Positions 17,921 to 29,962 of a stretch of DNA of 64,000 nt are shown here, in pieces. The stretch lies in the NCBI GenBank assembly GCA_027487865.1, contig JAIYCT010000003.1:248001-312000 (forward strand). Reading direction: 5' to 3'. Position 1 is the first letter of the stretch, and every line of letters starts with the position of its first letter. Made by a program: the position numbers and the translations under genes. Origin of the DNA: Microbacteriaceae bacterium. GTDB lineage: Bacteria > Actinomycetota > Actinomycetes > Actinomycetales > Microbacteriaceae. Under the pieces are notes generated by a model. The model was not told the DNA's origin. It was given only the letters and a program-made list of their open reading frames with translations, and ran no database searches.

Positions 17921-19231
17921 CTAACCTATCCGCTGTTTTTTGCCGAGCAAACCTTGAGGCCTGAACAGCAAGATTCCGATGAGAACTACCAGTGCACCGA
18001 CGTACTTGAGGTCGGCAGGGATAAACAGCGAGCTGGTTTCAACCAGGATGCCAACCACTAGCGAACCGATTAGCGCTCCGAATGCAGTGCCAAGTCCACC
18101 CAAGGTGACGGCTGCGAAAATCAATAGCAAAATCTGGGCACCCATGTCCCACTTGATACCCGGGCGGAAGTAAGCCCAAAGCACACCTGCAAGACCTGCG
18201 AGTGCTCCAGAGATGATCCAAACTGTGCGAATCACCTTGTCGACGTCAATACCCGAAGCTGCAGCTAGATCTGGATTGTCGGAGATAGCTCGGGTCGCCT
18301 TACCGGTCTTGGTCTTCAGGAGCCACCAAGCAAATCCCATGATCACAACAATCGAGATAGCCATGGAAACCAAGTCGGTCATCGAAAGCGCAACTGAACC
18401 AAATAGTGGAACCATGGTGGAGTCTGCACCAGGAAGCTGTTCGGTGCCACCACCTACGAAGTACTGGAACAGGTAGCGAGCGGTCAGCGATAGACCAATG
18501 GACACAATCATCAGCTGAACCAGCGCAAGGCCGCGCTTTCTCAAAGGTTTCCAGAGCCCGGCGTCCAGCGCCCAGCCCATCGCACCGGAGAGCAATACTG
18601 CAGCTGGGATTGCCACCCACATTGGAAGCTGAAGTCCCGCGCCCAAAACCAACGCTGCAACCGCACCGAAGGTAACCATTTCGGAGTGTGCAAAGTTTGA
18701 AAGACCGGTGGTGCCGAAGACCAGAGACAGACCAACTGCAGCAAGACCAAGCATTAGGCCGAAGTTCAGACCGTAGATCAGACGTGCAACGACCTGATCG
18801 AACATGGATACGGTGACGCGAGTTCCCTCGCCGATAAAGAAGTTTGCAACCAGCGGGCTGGTCTTGCCAAGTACGACGTCCTTGGTTGCGCCACCCTCAC
18901 CGGTAACTGCGATGCCCTCAGGCAGAGTCTCCTGGTCCAGAGTGACCTTGTAGGTATCGCCTTCGACTCCAGGAACACCGATGTACCACTTGCCATCAGC
19001 TCCGGTAACGGTTTCGGCGTTGTAGCCACCGCCCTCAACAATCATGCGGACGCCACCAAGTGGCTCACCCTCCAGCTTTACGTTTCCGGTAATACCGCGC
19101 TCTAGATCTTCACCAACGCTGTCGGCGCTCGCAGGGGTTGCACCTAGGCCAAAACCCAGAACCATAGCGATAAGAAGCAGTAAAAGGGATGAGAGCAATC
19201 GCTTGGGATTGCTGGCAGAGAGGAATTGCAC
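17921..19231 (-). CDS. livH: Branched-chain amino acid ABC transporter permease LivH with signal peptide and N-terminal extracytoplasmic domain
   Basis: Track ORF to 19300; GTG at 19231 preceded by GGAGGACAG. LLSSLLLLLIAMVLGFGLGATPASADS, then a ~100-aa beta-rich segment (GNVKLEGEPLGGVRMIVEGGGYNAETVTGADGKWYIGVPG), then LivH (LNFGLMLGLAAVGLSLVFGTTGLSNFAHSEMVTFGA). Confidence 0.88.
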   Translation of the reverse strand: MQFLSASNPKRLLSSLLLLLIAMVLGFGLGATPASADSVGEDLERGITGNVKLEGEPLGGVRMIVEGGGYNAETVTGADGKWYIGVPGVEGDTYKVTLDQETLPEGIAVTGEGGATKDVVLGKTSPLVANFFIGEGTRVTVSMFDQVVARLIYGLNFGLMLGLAAVGLSLVFGTTGLSNFAHSEMVTFGAVAALVLGAGLQLPMWVAIPAAVLLSGAMGWALDAGLWKPLRKRGLALVQLMIVSIGLSLTARYLFQYFVGGGTEQLPGADSTMVPLFGSVALSMTDLVSMAISIVVIMGFAWWLLKTKTGKATRAISDNPDLAAASGIDVDKVIRTVWIISGALAGLAGVLWAYFRPGIKWDMGAQILLLIFAAVTLGGLGTAFGALIGSLVVGILVETSSLFIPADLKYVGALVVLIGILLFRPQGLLGKKQRIG

Positions 19232-19409
19232 CTGTCCTCCAAATCGTAATGAGCTACTTTGCCCAGAAGCCCCGTTGGGGACTCTCAAAAACATTAGCAA
19301 AGTAAACCTAGTGGCATTCCGCTCAGGCCATAAATCTTTGGTTTCAAAAAGTTTTCATTGCTTCGAAAATGCACCTTATTAATAGGAGTGATTGCTTGGC
19401 TAGAATTAG

Positions 19410-20948
<1,539 letters not shown>

Positions 20949-20957
20949 GAGGCCCGG

Positions 20958-22073
20958 ATGAATCAGGTTGAAATTGGTCGCGGCAAGGATGCCCGCAGGG
21001 CATTTTCTTTCGACGACATCGCGGTAGTGCCGACTCGCCGAACTCGCGACCCGGAGGACGTATCTACCACCTGGGCGATCGATGCTTACAAGTTCGATCT
21101 TCCGGTTGTGGCAGCCCCAATGGACTCGGCGATGAGCCCGGCCACCGCAATTGCTCTTGGCAAGCTAGGTGGTCTCGGTGTTTTGGATCTTGAGGGACTT
21201 TGGACTCGCTACGAAGACCCAACTCAGCAGCTTGAGGAAATTGCGAACGCGAAAGAGGCAGATGCCACGGCAGTGCTTCAGCGCATCTATGCCCAGCCAA
21301 TTCAGCCGGAGCTAATCACCGCTCGCCTGGCAGAGATTCGCGCAGCCGGCGTCACCGTGGCCGGAGCGCTATCTCCGCAGCGCACTCAGGAGTTCTCGAG
21401 TGTCGTGCTCAAGGCCGGTGTTGAGATGTTCGTGATTCGCGGAAACACAGTTTCTGCAGAGCACGTCTCCAAGAATCAGGAACCGCTGAACCTTAAAGAG
21501 TTCATCTACAAACTAGATGTTCCTGTCATGGTCGGTGGCGCTGCAAGCTACAAGGCTGCGCTGCACCTAATGCGCACCGGCGCAGCCGGTGTGCTAGTTG
21601 GTTTTGGTGGCGGTGCTGCCTCATCAACCCGCAAGATTTTGGGCATTCACGCTCCAATGGCAACCGCGGTTGCTGATGTTGCAGCTGCCCGCCGTGACTA
21701 CATGGACGAATCAGGTGGTCGCTATGTTCACGTCATCGCAGATGGTGGCCTTGGCACCTCTGGAGATATCGTGAAGGCAATTGCCTGTGGTGCGGATGCC
21801 GTGATGCTTGGAACCGTTTTGGCGCGATCGGCTGAGGCACCTGGTCACGGTTGGCACTGGGGTCAAGAAGCAGTTAGCGAGAAGCTACCGAGGGGCAACC
21901 GCGTCTGGGTTGGCTCACATGCTCCGATGGAAAACATTTTGCTTGGACCTGCCGATAACGCCGAGGGCACCAGCAACCTAATTGGAGCACTTCGCCGCTC
22001 GATGGCAAGCACTGGATATTCCGATCTAAAGGAGTTCCAGCGCGTGGACGTCGTAGTCAACCAGTACCAGTAA
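20958..22073 (+). CDS. guaB3: GuaB3 family IMP dehydrogenase-related protein
   Basis: MNQVEIGRGKDARRAFSFDDIAVVPTRRTRDPEDVSTTW is characteristic of actinobacterial GuaB3. Confidence 0.93.
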   Translation: MNQVEIGRGKDARRAFSFDDIAVVPTRRTRDPEDVSTTWAIDAYKFDLPVVAAPMDSAMSPATAIALGKLGGLGVLDLEGLWTRYEDPTQQLEEIANAKEADATAVLQRIYAQPIQPELITARLAEIRAAGVTVAGALSPQRTQEFSSVVLKAGVEMFVIRGNTVSAEHVSKNQEPLNLKEFIYKLDVPVMVGGAASYKAALHLMRTGAAGVLVGFGGGAASSTRKILGIHAPMATAVADVAAARRDYMDESGGRYVHVIADGGLGTSGDIVKAIACGADAVMLGTVLARSAEAPGHGWHWGQEAVSEKLPRGNRVWVGSHAPMENILLGPADNAEGTSNLIGALRRSMASTGYSDLKEFQRVDVVVNQYQ

Positions 22074-22838
22074 ATGAGACAGCCCAGTTTTTGGGAGGTT
22101 GCCCGCAGACCCAAGTGGATCGCGGGATTACTAATCGCAATGCTGACCGCAGCGGCATTCGCTTTTGCAATGCAGTGGCAACTCTCTCGCACCTTCAACA
22201 CGGTCGGAGTGAGCGTCGAGGAGGCCGCTGCTCGACCACTGGCGGATTTGATTGCACCAAATACACCGATTGATAAACCGGTCTATGACCGGCTTGCCAC
22301 CTTCACGGCGACAATCGATCCGCAAAACTCCCACATCATCGGTGGCCGCTTGCAACTTGAGCCAGATGGTTCGACCAGAGACGGTTATTGGCTAATCACT
22401 AACTCCTTGGTTGACGATGCATCGCTAACCCTTGCAGTTGGCTTCTCGGAAGACCTGGCTGCGGCGCAAGCTGCCCAGCAGAAACTTGAGAGCATCGAGA
22501 TTTCCGCAGTGGGATATATCGAACCGAGTGAACCGGTCAAAAGATCAAGCGATGCCGATTTTGATTCGGTGGCGCTTGGCCAGCTGATCAATGTTTACTC
22601 TCAAACCCCTATTGCCTCTTACCCGGCATATGTGATTTTGCAGTCCGGAATTGAGAGCGATCTCGAACCAATTACTATCGGGATTAGGCAGCAGGAAATT
22701 GAGATTAACTGGCTCACTGCGTTTTACGCGGTGGAGTGGGCATTTTTCGCACTAGCTGCTTTTTACCTCTGGTGGCGTCTAGTGATGGATCAACGTGCCA
22801 GGGAAGCTAATGATCAAGGTTTGCAAGCCCCGAATTAG
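22074..22838 (+). CDS. SURF1 family protein (cytochrome oxidase biogenesis-like)
   Basis: Two terminal TM helices; PKWIAGLLIAMLTAAAFAFAMQWQLSR; YWLITNSLVDDASLTLAVGF; position after guaB3. Confidence 0.8.
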   Translation: MRQPSFWEVARRPKWIAGLLIAMLTAAAFAFAMQWQLSRTFNTVGVSVEEAAARPLADLIAPNTPIDKPVYDRLATFTATIDPQNSHIIGGRLQLEPDGSTRDGYWLITNSLVDDASLTLAVGFSEDLAAAQAAQQKLESIEISAVGYIEPSEPVKRSSDADFDSVALGQLINVYSQTPIASYPAYVILQSGIESDLEPITIGIRQQEIEINWLTAFYAVEWAFFALAAFYLWWRLVMDQRAREANDQGLQAPN

Positions 22839-22888
22839 CGGGGTAAATCTTGTTATTCTCGAAGGTAACCAGGAGGTAAGTCGCACCG

Positions 22889-23152
22889 ATGATCACCACG
22901 ACCGTAATCATTGAGGACCCAATCGGCTTGCACGCAAGACCAGCGGGTCAAATCGTGAAGCTGGTCAAGGAATCCGGACTTACCGTTCACATGGGCAAGG
23001 CAGGCCAGGAGCTGGTAATGGCAAACTCACCGCTTCGCATGATGGCACTCAAGGCCAAAACCGGAGAGCAGTTAGTTATCGAGGTAGACACCGACGACCA
23101 GGGTGTCGCAGACGCACTGTTTGCCCAGATTCAAGATTTCCTAAAGGGCTAG
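22889..23152 (+). CDS. ptsH: Phosphocarrier protein HPr
   Basis: DPIGLHARPAGQIVKLVKES with active-site His; ANSPLRMMALKAKTGEQLVIEVDTDD. Confidence 0.93.
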   Translation: MITTTVIIEDPIGLHARPAGQIVKLVKESGLTVHMGKAGQELVMANSPLRMMALKAKTGEQLVIEVDTDDQGVADALFAQIQDFLKG

Positions 23153-24783
23153 TGGTGGCGCTAGCTTCCGGAACAATCCTCACGGGCTTAGGTGTTGGCC
23201 TGAATTCCGTTCGTGGCGAAGTCTTTTGGGTAAAACCGCAGGCAACACTTCCGGGACCTGCCAAACATGCTGGCGATGTAGCAGCTGAAAAAGCAACCCT
23301 CAGGGGAGCAATTCACCACGTTGCCGCATACCTTGATGAGCAGTCTTTAGGAGCTGGTGAAACCAGCGCAGAAATTTTCGAAGCTCTGAAAATGCTTTTA
23401 GAAGACGAGGGCTTATTTGAAAGCGCGATTGCCGAAATTGAATCCGGTTGGAATGCTGCCACCGCATTTATTGTCGCGGTTGATTCACTGGACGAAGCTT
23501 TTGCCGGCGATGCCGCCCTGGAGGAGCGCTTAGCCGACCTAAAGGGCTTAGCTCGACGAGTTGCCGCTCATATCTCGGGCATTCACATGGGGCTAGATCT
23601 TCCAACCACCGGATCTTACGTAATTGTCGGAGATGACTTTTCTCCTGCCGATACCGCTTGGTTCACCGATGCTGTTGTCGGTCTTGTGACCCTTAGGGGT
23701 GGACCAACCTCTCACACCGCAATCATCTGTCGCTCAAAGTCAATCCCAGCGCTAGTCTGCTGCCCCCAGGCGGTTGACCTTGTCGACGGCACGCAAGTTT
23801 TGGTGGATCCGGTTGGCGACCGCGTGGTTGTCGGCGGCGATGCCTCGATGGCAACCAAGGCAATTAGCTTTGTGGCAAAGAGCTTGGACCCGATCATTCC
23901 GGTGCGGGCAAATATCGGTTCGCTAGAAGACTCGATCCAGGCAGCCACCACCGCTGCCAACGGCGTAGGGCTATTTCGCACCGAGCTGCTCTATCTATCC
24001 GAGACCACCATGCCATCGGTTGCGAAGCAGGCAAAGTCCTATACAGAAATTCTTAGGGCAGCACCCGAGGGACCGATTGTGGTTCGCACCGTCGATGCCG
24101 GTAGCGATAAGCCCGTGCCATTTTTAGATTTGCCTCACGGAGATAACCCAGCTAGTGATCTTCGTGGTTTCCAAATAAGTAAAGCTCACCGTCAGTTCCT
24201 AATCGATCAGCTGGAGTCGATAGAGGTGGCTCGCAAAGAAACCGGCCGCGAAGTTTGGGTCATGGCTCCGATGATTGCCACCGCATCGGAGGCAATTGAG
24301 TTTGCGCAGCTTGCCAGAAGCGCCGGTGAATACAAAGTCGGCATCATGGTCGAAACCCCCTCCATTGCCATGTCGATTGCAGATTTAGCCGGCAAGCTCG
24401 ATTTCATTTCGGTTGGCACCAACGACCTATCGCAATACCTGTTTGCTGCCGACCGCATGAATGCAGGTCAGGGCGCACTACTGAATCCATGGCAACCGGA
24501 GTTGGTGCGATTGCTGAAGGCCATCGCGAGCGAGTCGGAGAAGGCCGGAATCACCTCCGGCGTTTGCGGTGAAGCGGCATCTGACCCAGCTTTCGCTATT
24601 GTCTTGGCTGGTTTGGGTTTCAATTCGGTATCGGCGTCAAGTAGTCAAGTCGGTGCGGTTAGATCTGCGCTTTCCGCGGTTACTTTGGAGCAGGCGCATC
24701 AGGTTGCCCAGGTCGCACTTGCAGCCACTACTGCCGATCAGTGCAAGTCTGCTGTTCTGGATGCATTAGCCTCTCTTGCCTAA
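23152..24783 (+). CDS. ptsI: Phosphoenolpyruvate-protein phosphotransferase (PTS Enzyme I)
   Basis: TLRGGPTSHTAIICRS active-site His; GVGLFRTELLYL; VGTNDLSQYLFAADR; GVCGEAASDP. Confidence 0.94.
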   Translation: MVALASGTILTGLGVGLNSVRGEVFWVKPQATLPGPAKHAGDVAAEKATLRGAIHHVAAYLDEQSLGAGETSAEIFEALKMLLEDEGLFESAIAEIESGWNAATAFIVAVDSLDEAFAGDAALEERLADLKGLARRVAAHISGIHMGLDLPTTGSYVIVGDDFSPADTAWFTDAVVGLVTLRGGPTSHTAIICRSKSIPALVCCPQAVDLVDGTQVLVDPVGDRVVVGGDASMATKAISFVAKSLDPIIPVRANIGSLEDSIQAATTAANGVGLFRTELLYLSETTMPSVAKQAKSYTEILRAAPEGPIVVRTVDAGSDKPVPFLDLPHGDNPASDLRGFQISKAHRQFLIDQLESIEVARKETGREVWVMAPMIATASEAIEFAQLARSAGEYKVGIMVETPSIAMSIADLAGKLDFISVGTNDLSQYLFAADRMNAGQGALLNPWQPELVRLLKAIASESEKAGITSGVCGEAASDPAFAIVLAGLGFNSVSASSSQVGAVRSALSAVTLEQAHQVAQVALAATTADQCKSAVLDALASLA

Positions 24784-24797
24784 AGTAAACTTCTTTT

Positions 24798-25235
24798 ATG
24801 ACAGGCCCTGCCGCTTCCCAAATTGAGCAAGTAAAAAAGGTTCTAAAGCTTTTTACTGCATCCAGCTACATCACTGGCATTTTTCTCTTGCTTTTGATGA
24901 TTACCTGGGGAATCCGTCGCCTGCCTTTTCTAGGTTTTGACCTATGGCTTTTGGGCCCAAACGGATTTATCACCTTCGAGCAGTACGGCATTGAGGGTGA
25001 GGGGTTGCCGGAGGTAGGGGTAAACCTAACGGTTGCAATCCTTATCGTTCACGGCTGGTTATATGTGCTGTATCTGTTTGCCGATTTCAGACTCTGGACT
25101 TTGATGCGCTGGTCGTTCTTTAGGTTCTTGATCATTGCTGCCGGTGGCGTTGTGCCACTGCTTAGCTTTTTCACCGAGTCCTACTACGCCAAGCTAGCCC
25201 GCAAGCAACTCAGCGAAATTGAAGGTCAAAAATGA
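24798..25235 (+). CDS. DUF3817-domain membrane protein
   Basis: [24 protein letters not shown]-terminus; position directly before guaA as in other actinobacteria. Confidence 0.78.
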   Translation: MTGPAASQIEQVKKVLKLFTASSYITGIFLLLLMITWGIRRLPFLGFDLWLLGPNGFITFEQYGIEGEGLPEVGVNLTVAILIVHGWLYVLYLFADFRLWTLMRWSFFRFLIIAAGGVVPLLSFFTESYYAKLARKQLSEIEGQK

Positions 25236-26785
25236 AGCCGGTGCTAGTTGTTGATTTCGGTGCTCAGTACGCACAGTTGATTGCAAGACGAGTTCGCGAA
25301 GCGAATGTCTATTCCGAGATCGTGCACCACAACATCACCGCGAGTGAGGTGGCTGCCAAGAACCCGGCAGCAATTATTCTCTCCGGTGGTCCATCGAGTG
25401 TTTACGAGGAGAACTCCCCTCAGCTAGATCCAGCGATTCTCAAACTAGGCATTCCGGTGCTGGGAATTTGCTACGGCTTCCAGGTCCTAGCCCAGGCTCT
25501 TGGCGGTCGGGTGGATAAGACCGGAAAGCGCGAGTATGGCGCGACTCAGCTAAACCTAAACAGTTCAGGTGTCTTGCTCGGCAACCAGCCAATGCAGCAA
25601 ATCTGCTGGATGAGCCACGGTGACCAGGTGATGGTTGCACCGGAGGGCTTTGATGTTTTGGCATCCACCGACACAACTCCGGTTGCAGCTTTTGAATCAA
25701 AGGCGCAGCAAATCTATGGCGTGCAGTGGCACCCGGAGGTCAAGCACTCCGAGCAGGGTCAGAACGTCCTCACCAACTTCCTCTACCAAGGTGCTGGCAT
25801 TGAGCCGACCTGGAATTCCGGCAATGTGATCGCAGAGCAAATCGAAAAGATTCGCGCTCAGGTTGGAGACGCCAGAGTAATTTGCGGTCTATCCGGTGGA
25901 GTCGACTCAGCGGTTGCCGCAGCGCTAGTTCACAAGGCAGTTGGCGATCAACTAACCGCGGTGTTTGTGGATCACGGGCTATTGCGCAAGGGTGAGCGCG
26001 AGCAGGTGGAGCGCGACTACGTAGCTGCCACTGGAATTCGTCTGATCACCGTAGATGCCGAGGAGAAGTTTCTGTCGGCGCTCGCCGGTGTAGCCGACCC
26101 AGAAACCAAGCGCAAGATTATTGGTCGCGAATTCATTCGCACCTTCGAAGAGGCAGAGCGCAAGCTAATCGCCGAAGCGGCTGCAGATTCTCGCCCGATC
26201 AAGTTCTTGGTCCAGGGCACGCTCTACCCAGATGTTGTTGAATCCGGTGGTGGCGCAACCGCTGGCATCAAGTCTCACCACAACGTTGGAGGCCTTCCAG
26301 AAGACCTGCAGTTTGAACTGGTGGAACCGCTTCGCACGCTGTTTAAAGATGAGGTGCGAGCAATCGGTGCCGAGCTTGGCCTCCCGCACGAGATAGTTCA
26401 GCGCCAACCATTCCCAGGTCCTGGTCTCGGTATTCGCATCGTTGGCGAGGTAACCAAGCAGCGCCTAGAGCTCTTGCGCGAGGCAGATGCCATTGTTCGC
26501 GAGGAACTAAGCGCAGCCGGCAAGGACCTAGAGATTTGGCAGTGCCCAGTTGTCCTGCTCGCAGATGTTCGCTCAGTCGGTGTGCAAGGCGATGGCCGAA
26601 GCTACGGTCACCCGATCGTGCTTCGTCCGGTTTCTTCTGAGGATGCGATGACGGCTGACTGGTCCAGATTGTCCTATGACCTGCTAGCTAAGATTTCCAA
26701 CCGAATCACCAATGAGGTTGCGGATGTCAACCGCGTGGTTTTGGACATCACCTCAAAGCCACCTGGAACTATCGAATGGGAGTAA
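25232..26785 (+). CDS. guaA: GMP synthase (glutamine-hydrolyzing)
   Basis: [65 protein letters not shown]. Confidence 0.97.
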   Translation: MKPVLVVDFGAQYAQLIARRVREANVYSEIVHHNITASEVAAKNPAAIILSGGPSSVYEENSPQLDPAILKLGIPVLGICYGFQVLAQALGGRVDKTGKREYGATQLNLNSSGVLLGNQPMQQICWMSHGDQVMVAPEGFDVLASTDTTPVAAFESKAQQIYGVQWHPEVKHSEQGQNVLTNFLYQGAGIEPTWNSGNVIAEQIEKIRAQVGDARVICGLSGGVDSAVAAALVHKAVGDQLTAVFVDHGLLRKGEREQVERDYVAATGIRLITVDAEEKFLSALAGVADPETKRKIIGREFIRTFEEAERKLIAEAAADSRPIKFLVQGTLYPDVVESGGGATAGIKSHHNVGGLPEDLQFELVEPLRTLFKDEVRAIGAELGLPHEIVQRQPFPGPGLGIRIVGEVTKQRLELLREADAIVREELSAAGKDLEIWQCPVVLLADVRSVGVQGDGRSYGHPIVLRPVSSEDAMTADWSRLSYDLLAKISNRITNEVADVNRVVLDITSKPPGTIEWE

Positions 26786-27615
26786 GTGTTTTTGGTCACC
26801 GCGGTGCCTGCGGTTACCTTCCGGAAAACACCATGCCCTCCCTTGAACTGGGCTTCGAGTTAGGTTCAGACGCCATTGAGTTTGATGTGGTGCTAACCAA
26901 GGACTCAGTGCCGGTGATTCTGCACGATATCGATCTCACCAAAACCACCAATGTCGCCTCTCACCCAGACCTTTCAACTTCGGTTGATGAACTGACCTTG
27001 CTAGAGCTAAAGCAGTTGCGAGTGATGGAAAGATACCCCGAGCAAAGGACTGAGTCTGCAAAGTACAGCGGACAGTTTGAGATTCCGACGCTGAATGAAC
27101 TGCTGGCCAATCCAGCATTTGACGGCAAGCACCTGATTCTCGAACTCAAAGACGGCAAGCAACTGTTAGCTCGAAACCTGGATCTGGTGGCATCAGTCGC
27201 ACAAGAACTAGCAACATCAGATTGGCAAGAGCGCGATATCAAGCTCACTGTCGAGAGCTTCGAGTTTTCAATTCTGAGAAATGCAAAGGACACCTTCGGC
27301 GCAGGAATCGACTTCGTCTTTCTATCTGCACCGGCAACCTTGCCGGCTGGAAGAACTTCTCTGGAAGACGATTTGCTCGAGGAGATTGCATCCGAGTTTG
27401 ATGGAGTGTCAGTCACCATCGAGATGCTTTGGGAAAATGATTTTGTGGCCCGAGCAAAGGCGCTTGGGTTGACGCTGTTCACCTACACCGCTCGAGTTGA
27501 AACCCCACAGGGTGATCTGGAGAGCTGGTTTGAGAAGTTGGTGCTAAGCGGAGTAGATGGAATCTTTGCAGACCAGCCAGACCGGCTAATCCAAACCGTC
27601 AGTCGGCTAACCTAA
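26776..27615 (+). CDS. Glycerophosphodiester phosphodiesterase family protein
   Basis: [49 protein letters not shown]. Confidence 0.92.
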   Translation: MGVSVFGHRGACGYLPENTMPSLELGFELGSDAIEFDVVLTKDSVPVILHDIDLTKTTNVASHPDLSTSVDELTLLELKQLRVMERYPEQRTESAKYSGQFEIPTLNELLANPAFDGKHLILELKDGKQLLARNLDLVASVAQELATSDWQERDIKLTVESFEFSILRNAKDTFGAGIDFVFLSAPATLPAGRTSLEDDLLEEIASEFDGVSVTIEMLWENDFVARAKALGLTLFTYTARVETPQGDLESWFEKLVLSGVDGIFADQPDRLIQTVSRLT

Positions 27616-27625
27616 GCTACCTCAG

Positions 27626-29893
27626 ATGCCATTAGACCTCTTCGAACAAAATGACCCAGACGCCCTGCTTGCGGGGTTGAATCCGCAGCAGCGCGAGGCT
27701 GTCGAATACCGCGGCCGGGCACTTTTGATCGTTGCTGGTGCGGGCAGTGGTAAAACCAGGGTGCTTACCCACCGCATCGCACATTTCCTTGCGCAGAAGG
27801 AACTTTGGCCATCGCAAATCTTGGCCATCACCTTTACAAATAAGGCTGCATCCGAGATGCGTGAACGGGTCGAAGCGCTTATTGGTGCATCAAGCGAAGG
27901 TATGTGGATCAAGACCTTCCACTCGGCTTGCCTCCAGATTCTTCGTCGCGAGGCAGATCGGCTTGGGCACGATTCAAACTTCACGGTTTATGACACCGGT
28001 GATACCCGAGCGCTTTTGAAGCGATTACTTCGTGAGGCAGGGGCTGAGGATGCGGATATCAAACCGCAGCAGGCGGCCGCAATCATATCCAATTCCAAAA
28101 ACGAACTAAAAGATGCCGAGGATTTTGCTCGCAATGCGGATCGCTCAAACCCGAAAGAGCGAATCGTTGCCGAGGTTTTCCAAGCCTATGAGCGAGAGCT
28201 CCTTCGCAATAATGCCTTTGACTTTGATGACCTAATTTCTGAAACCGTTGGCTTGCTTCGCGCTCACCCTGAGGTGAGAGCTCGTTACCAAAAACGATTC
28301 CGACACCTACTTGTCGACGAGTATCAAGACACCAACCACGCGCAGTATGCGTTGATTCGAGAGTTCACCAGGCCGCTACCGGATGACTACGCAAACTTTG
28401 ATGAGCGCACCGGCGAAGTCTTGCAGCCAGCTCAGCTGACCGTGGTTGGTGACTCGGATCAGTCGATCTACGCTTTCCGCGGCGCAGACATTAGAAACAT
28501 CACCGAGTTTGAGCGCGACTTCCCTGGAGCACAAACCATCTTGCTGGAGCAGAACTATCGCTCTACACAAAACATTCTCTCCGGAGCGAATGCTGTTATT
28601 TCACAGAACCCTTATCGTCCCGCTAAGAACCTCTGGACCGACCAGGGTAGTGGCGAACTAATTTCAATCTTTACTGGTTTTGATGAGCGCAATGAAGCGG
28701 CCTATGTGGTTGACCAGATCAAGAAACTGCACGCCGAGGGCACCAACTACAGAGACATATCAGTTCTCTACCGCACCAATGCACTGACACCTTCTTTGGA
28801 AGCCGAGCTCAAAAGCCAGCTGATTCCTTATGCCGTTATTGGTGGCTTGAAGTTCTTCGAGCGCAGAGAAATCAAAGACGCGCTTGCCTACCTCACCGTG
28901 ATTTCCAATGCGCGAAATGATGAGGCTGCCAGAAGAGTTCTGAACATTCCTGCCCGAGGCATCGGCGACAAGACCGAACTCAAGATCGCACAGTTTGCTA
29001 GAGAAAACGACATGTCATTCAGGCAAGCGCTCTCCTTTGCAAACCAACTCGGTCTTGGGCCAAAACTGACATTGACGATTGAGGGTTTTGGTGAACTTCT
29101 CAACGAACTCGATGCGCTATCCGCGACCGAAGGTCCTGCCGAGGTGCTAAAACTCGTACTTGAGCGAAGCGGCTACCGCTCATCGCTTGAGGGATCGCGC
29201 GATCCACAGGATGAAGCCAGGGTAGAAAACCTGGATGCGCTCCTAGGTCAACTTTTTGACTGGCAGGCAAACAATCCAGAGGGCACTCTTGCCGATTACC
29301 TCGCTGAGGTAACTCTCGCGGCAGCTGCCGATGAGATCGAAGATGAGTCGGGAAGCATTTCACTAATGACCCTGCACACTGCCAAGGGTCTGGAGTATCA
29401 GGTGGTGTTCCTGATTGGTCTTGAGCAGGGAACCTTGCCTCACGTTAGATCTTTTGATGAACCCGGTGGTCTGCAAGAAGAGCGCAGGTTGATGTATGTC
29501 GGTATGACCAGAGCCAAGCAAAAGCTCTACATCTCGCACGCACTGCAGCGCACCTTGTTTGGCAACACCGCTTCCTTTATCCCCTCTAGCTTTCTGAGCG
29601 ATATTCCGAGCGAGCTTTGCGAGCAGGTCGGAGCAGAGCGTCGTGAACTTCGCACACCAGGCACGCAACCGGTTCGCTCGAGTTGGCAGGGAGCGGTCAA
29701 TACCCCGGCAGCGATTAGAGATAACAAAGGCCTAGAACTTGCGGTTGGGGATTCAGTGCAGCACGACAGCTTTGGCAAGGGTCGAGTTATCGCGGTGGCA
29801 GGCAATCCACCAAAGCAAACAGCCGAAGTTCGCTTCGAGTCCGGAGTAACCAAGCGATTGCTTGTGAAAATGGCACCAATTACCAAGCTCTAG
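27626..29893 (+). CDS. pcrA: ATP-dependent DNA helicase PcrA/UvrD
   Basis: VAGAGSGKTRVLTHRIAHF, DEYQDTNHAQYALI, VGDSDQSIYAFRGAD, LMTLHTAKGLEYQVVFLIG. Confidence 0.96.
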   Translation: MPLDLFEQNDPDALLAGLNPQQREAVEYRGRALLIVAGAGSGKTRVLTHRIAHFLAQKELWPSQILAITFTNKAASEMRERVEALIGASSEGMWIKTFHSACLQILRREADRLGHDSNFTVYDTGDTRALLKRLLREAGAEDADIKPQQAAAIISNSKNELKDAEDFARNADRSNPKERIVAEVFQAYERELLRNNAFDFDDLISETVGLLRAHPEVRARYQKRFRHLLVDEYQDTNHAQYALIREFTRPLPDDYANFDERTGEVLQPAQLTVVGDSDQSIYAFRGADIRNITEFERDFPGAQTILLEQNYRSTQNILSGANAVISQNPYRPAKNLWTDQGSGELISIFTGFDERNEAAYVVDQIKKLHAEGTNYRDISVLYRTNALTPSLEAELKSQLIPYAVIGGLKFFERREIKDALAYLTVISNARNDEAARRVLNIPARGIGDKTELKIAQFARENDMSFRQALSFANQLGLGPKLTLTIEGFGELLNELDALSATEGPAEVLKLVLERSGYRSSLEGSRDPQDEARVENLDALLGQLFDWQANNPEGTLADYLAEVTLAAAADEIEDESGSISLMTLHTAKGLEYQVVFLIGLEQGTLPHVRSFDEPGGLQEERRLMYVGMTRAKQKLYISHALQRTLFGNTASFIPSSFLSDIPSELCEQVGAERRELRTPGTQPVRSSWQGAVNTPAAIRDNKGLELAVGDSVQHDSFGKGRVIAVAGNPPKQTAEVRFESGVTKRLLVKMAPITKL

Positions 29894-29962
29894 GGATATT
29901 GGGCCAGCCTGATTCACTAGACTTGACCTTGTTGTCCGCTGACTCTAGAAACGGAAATACCC

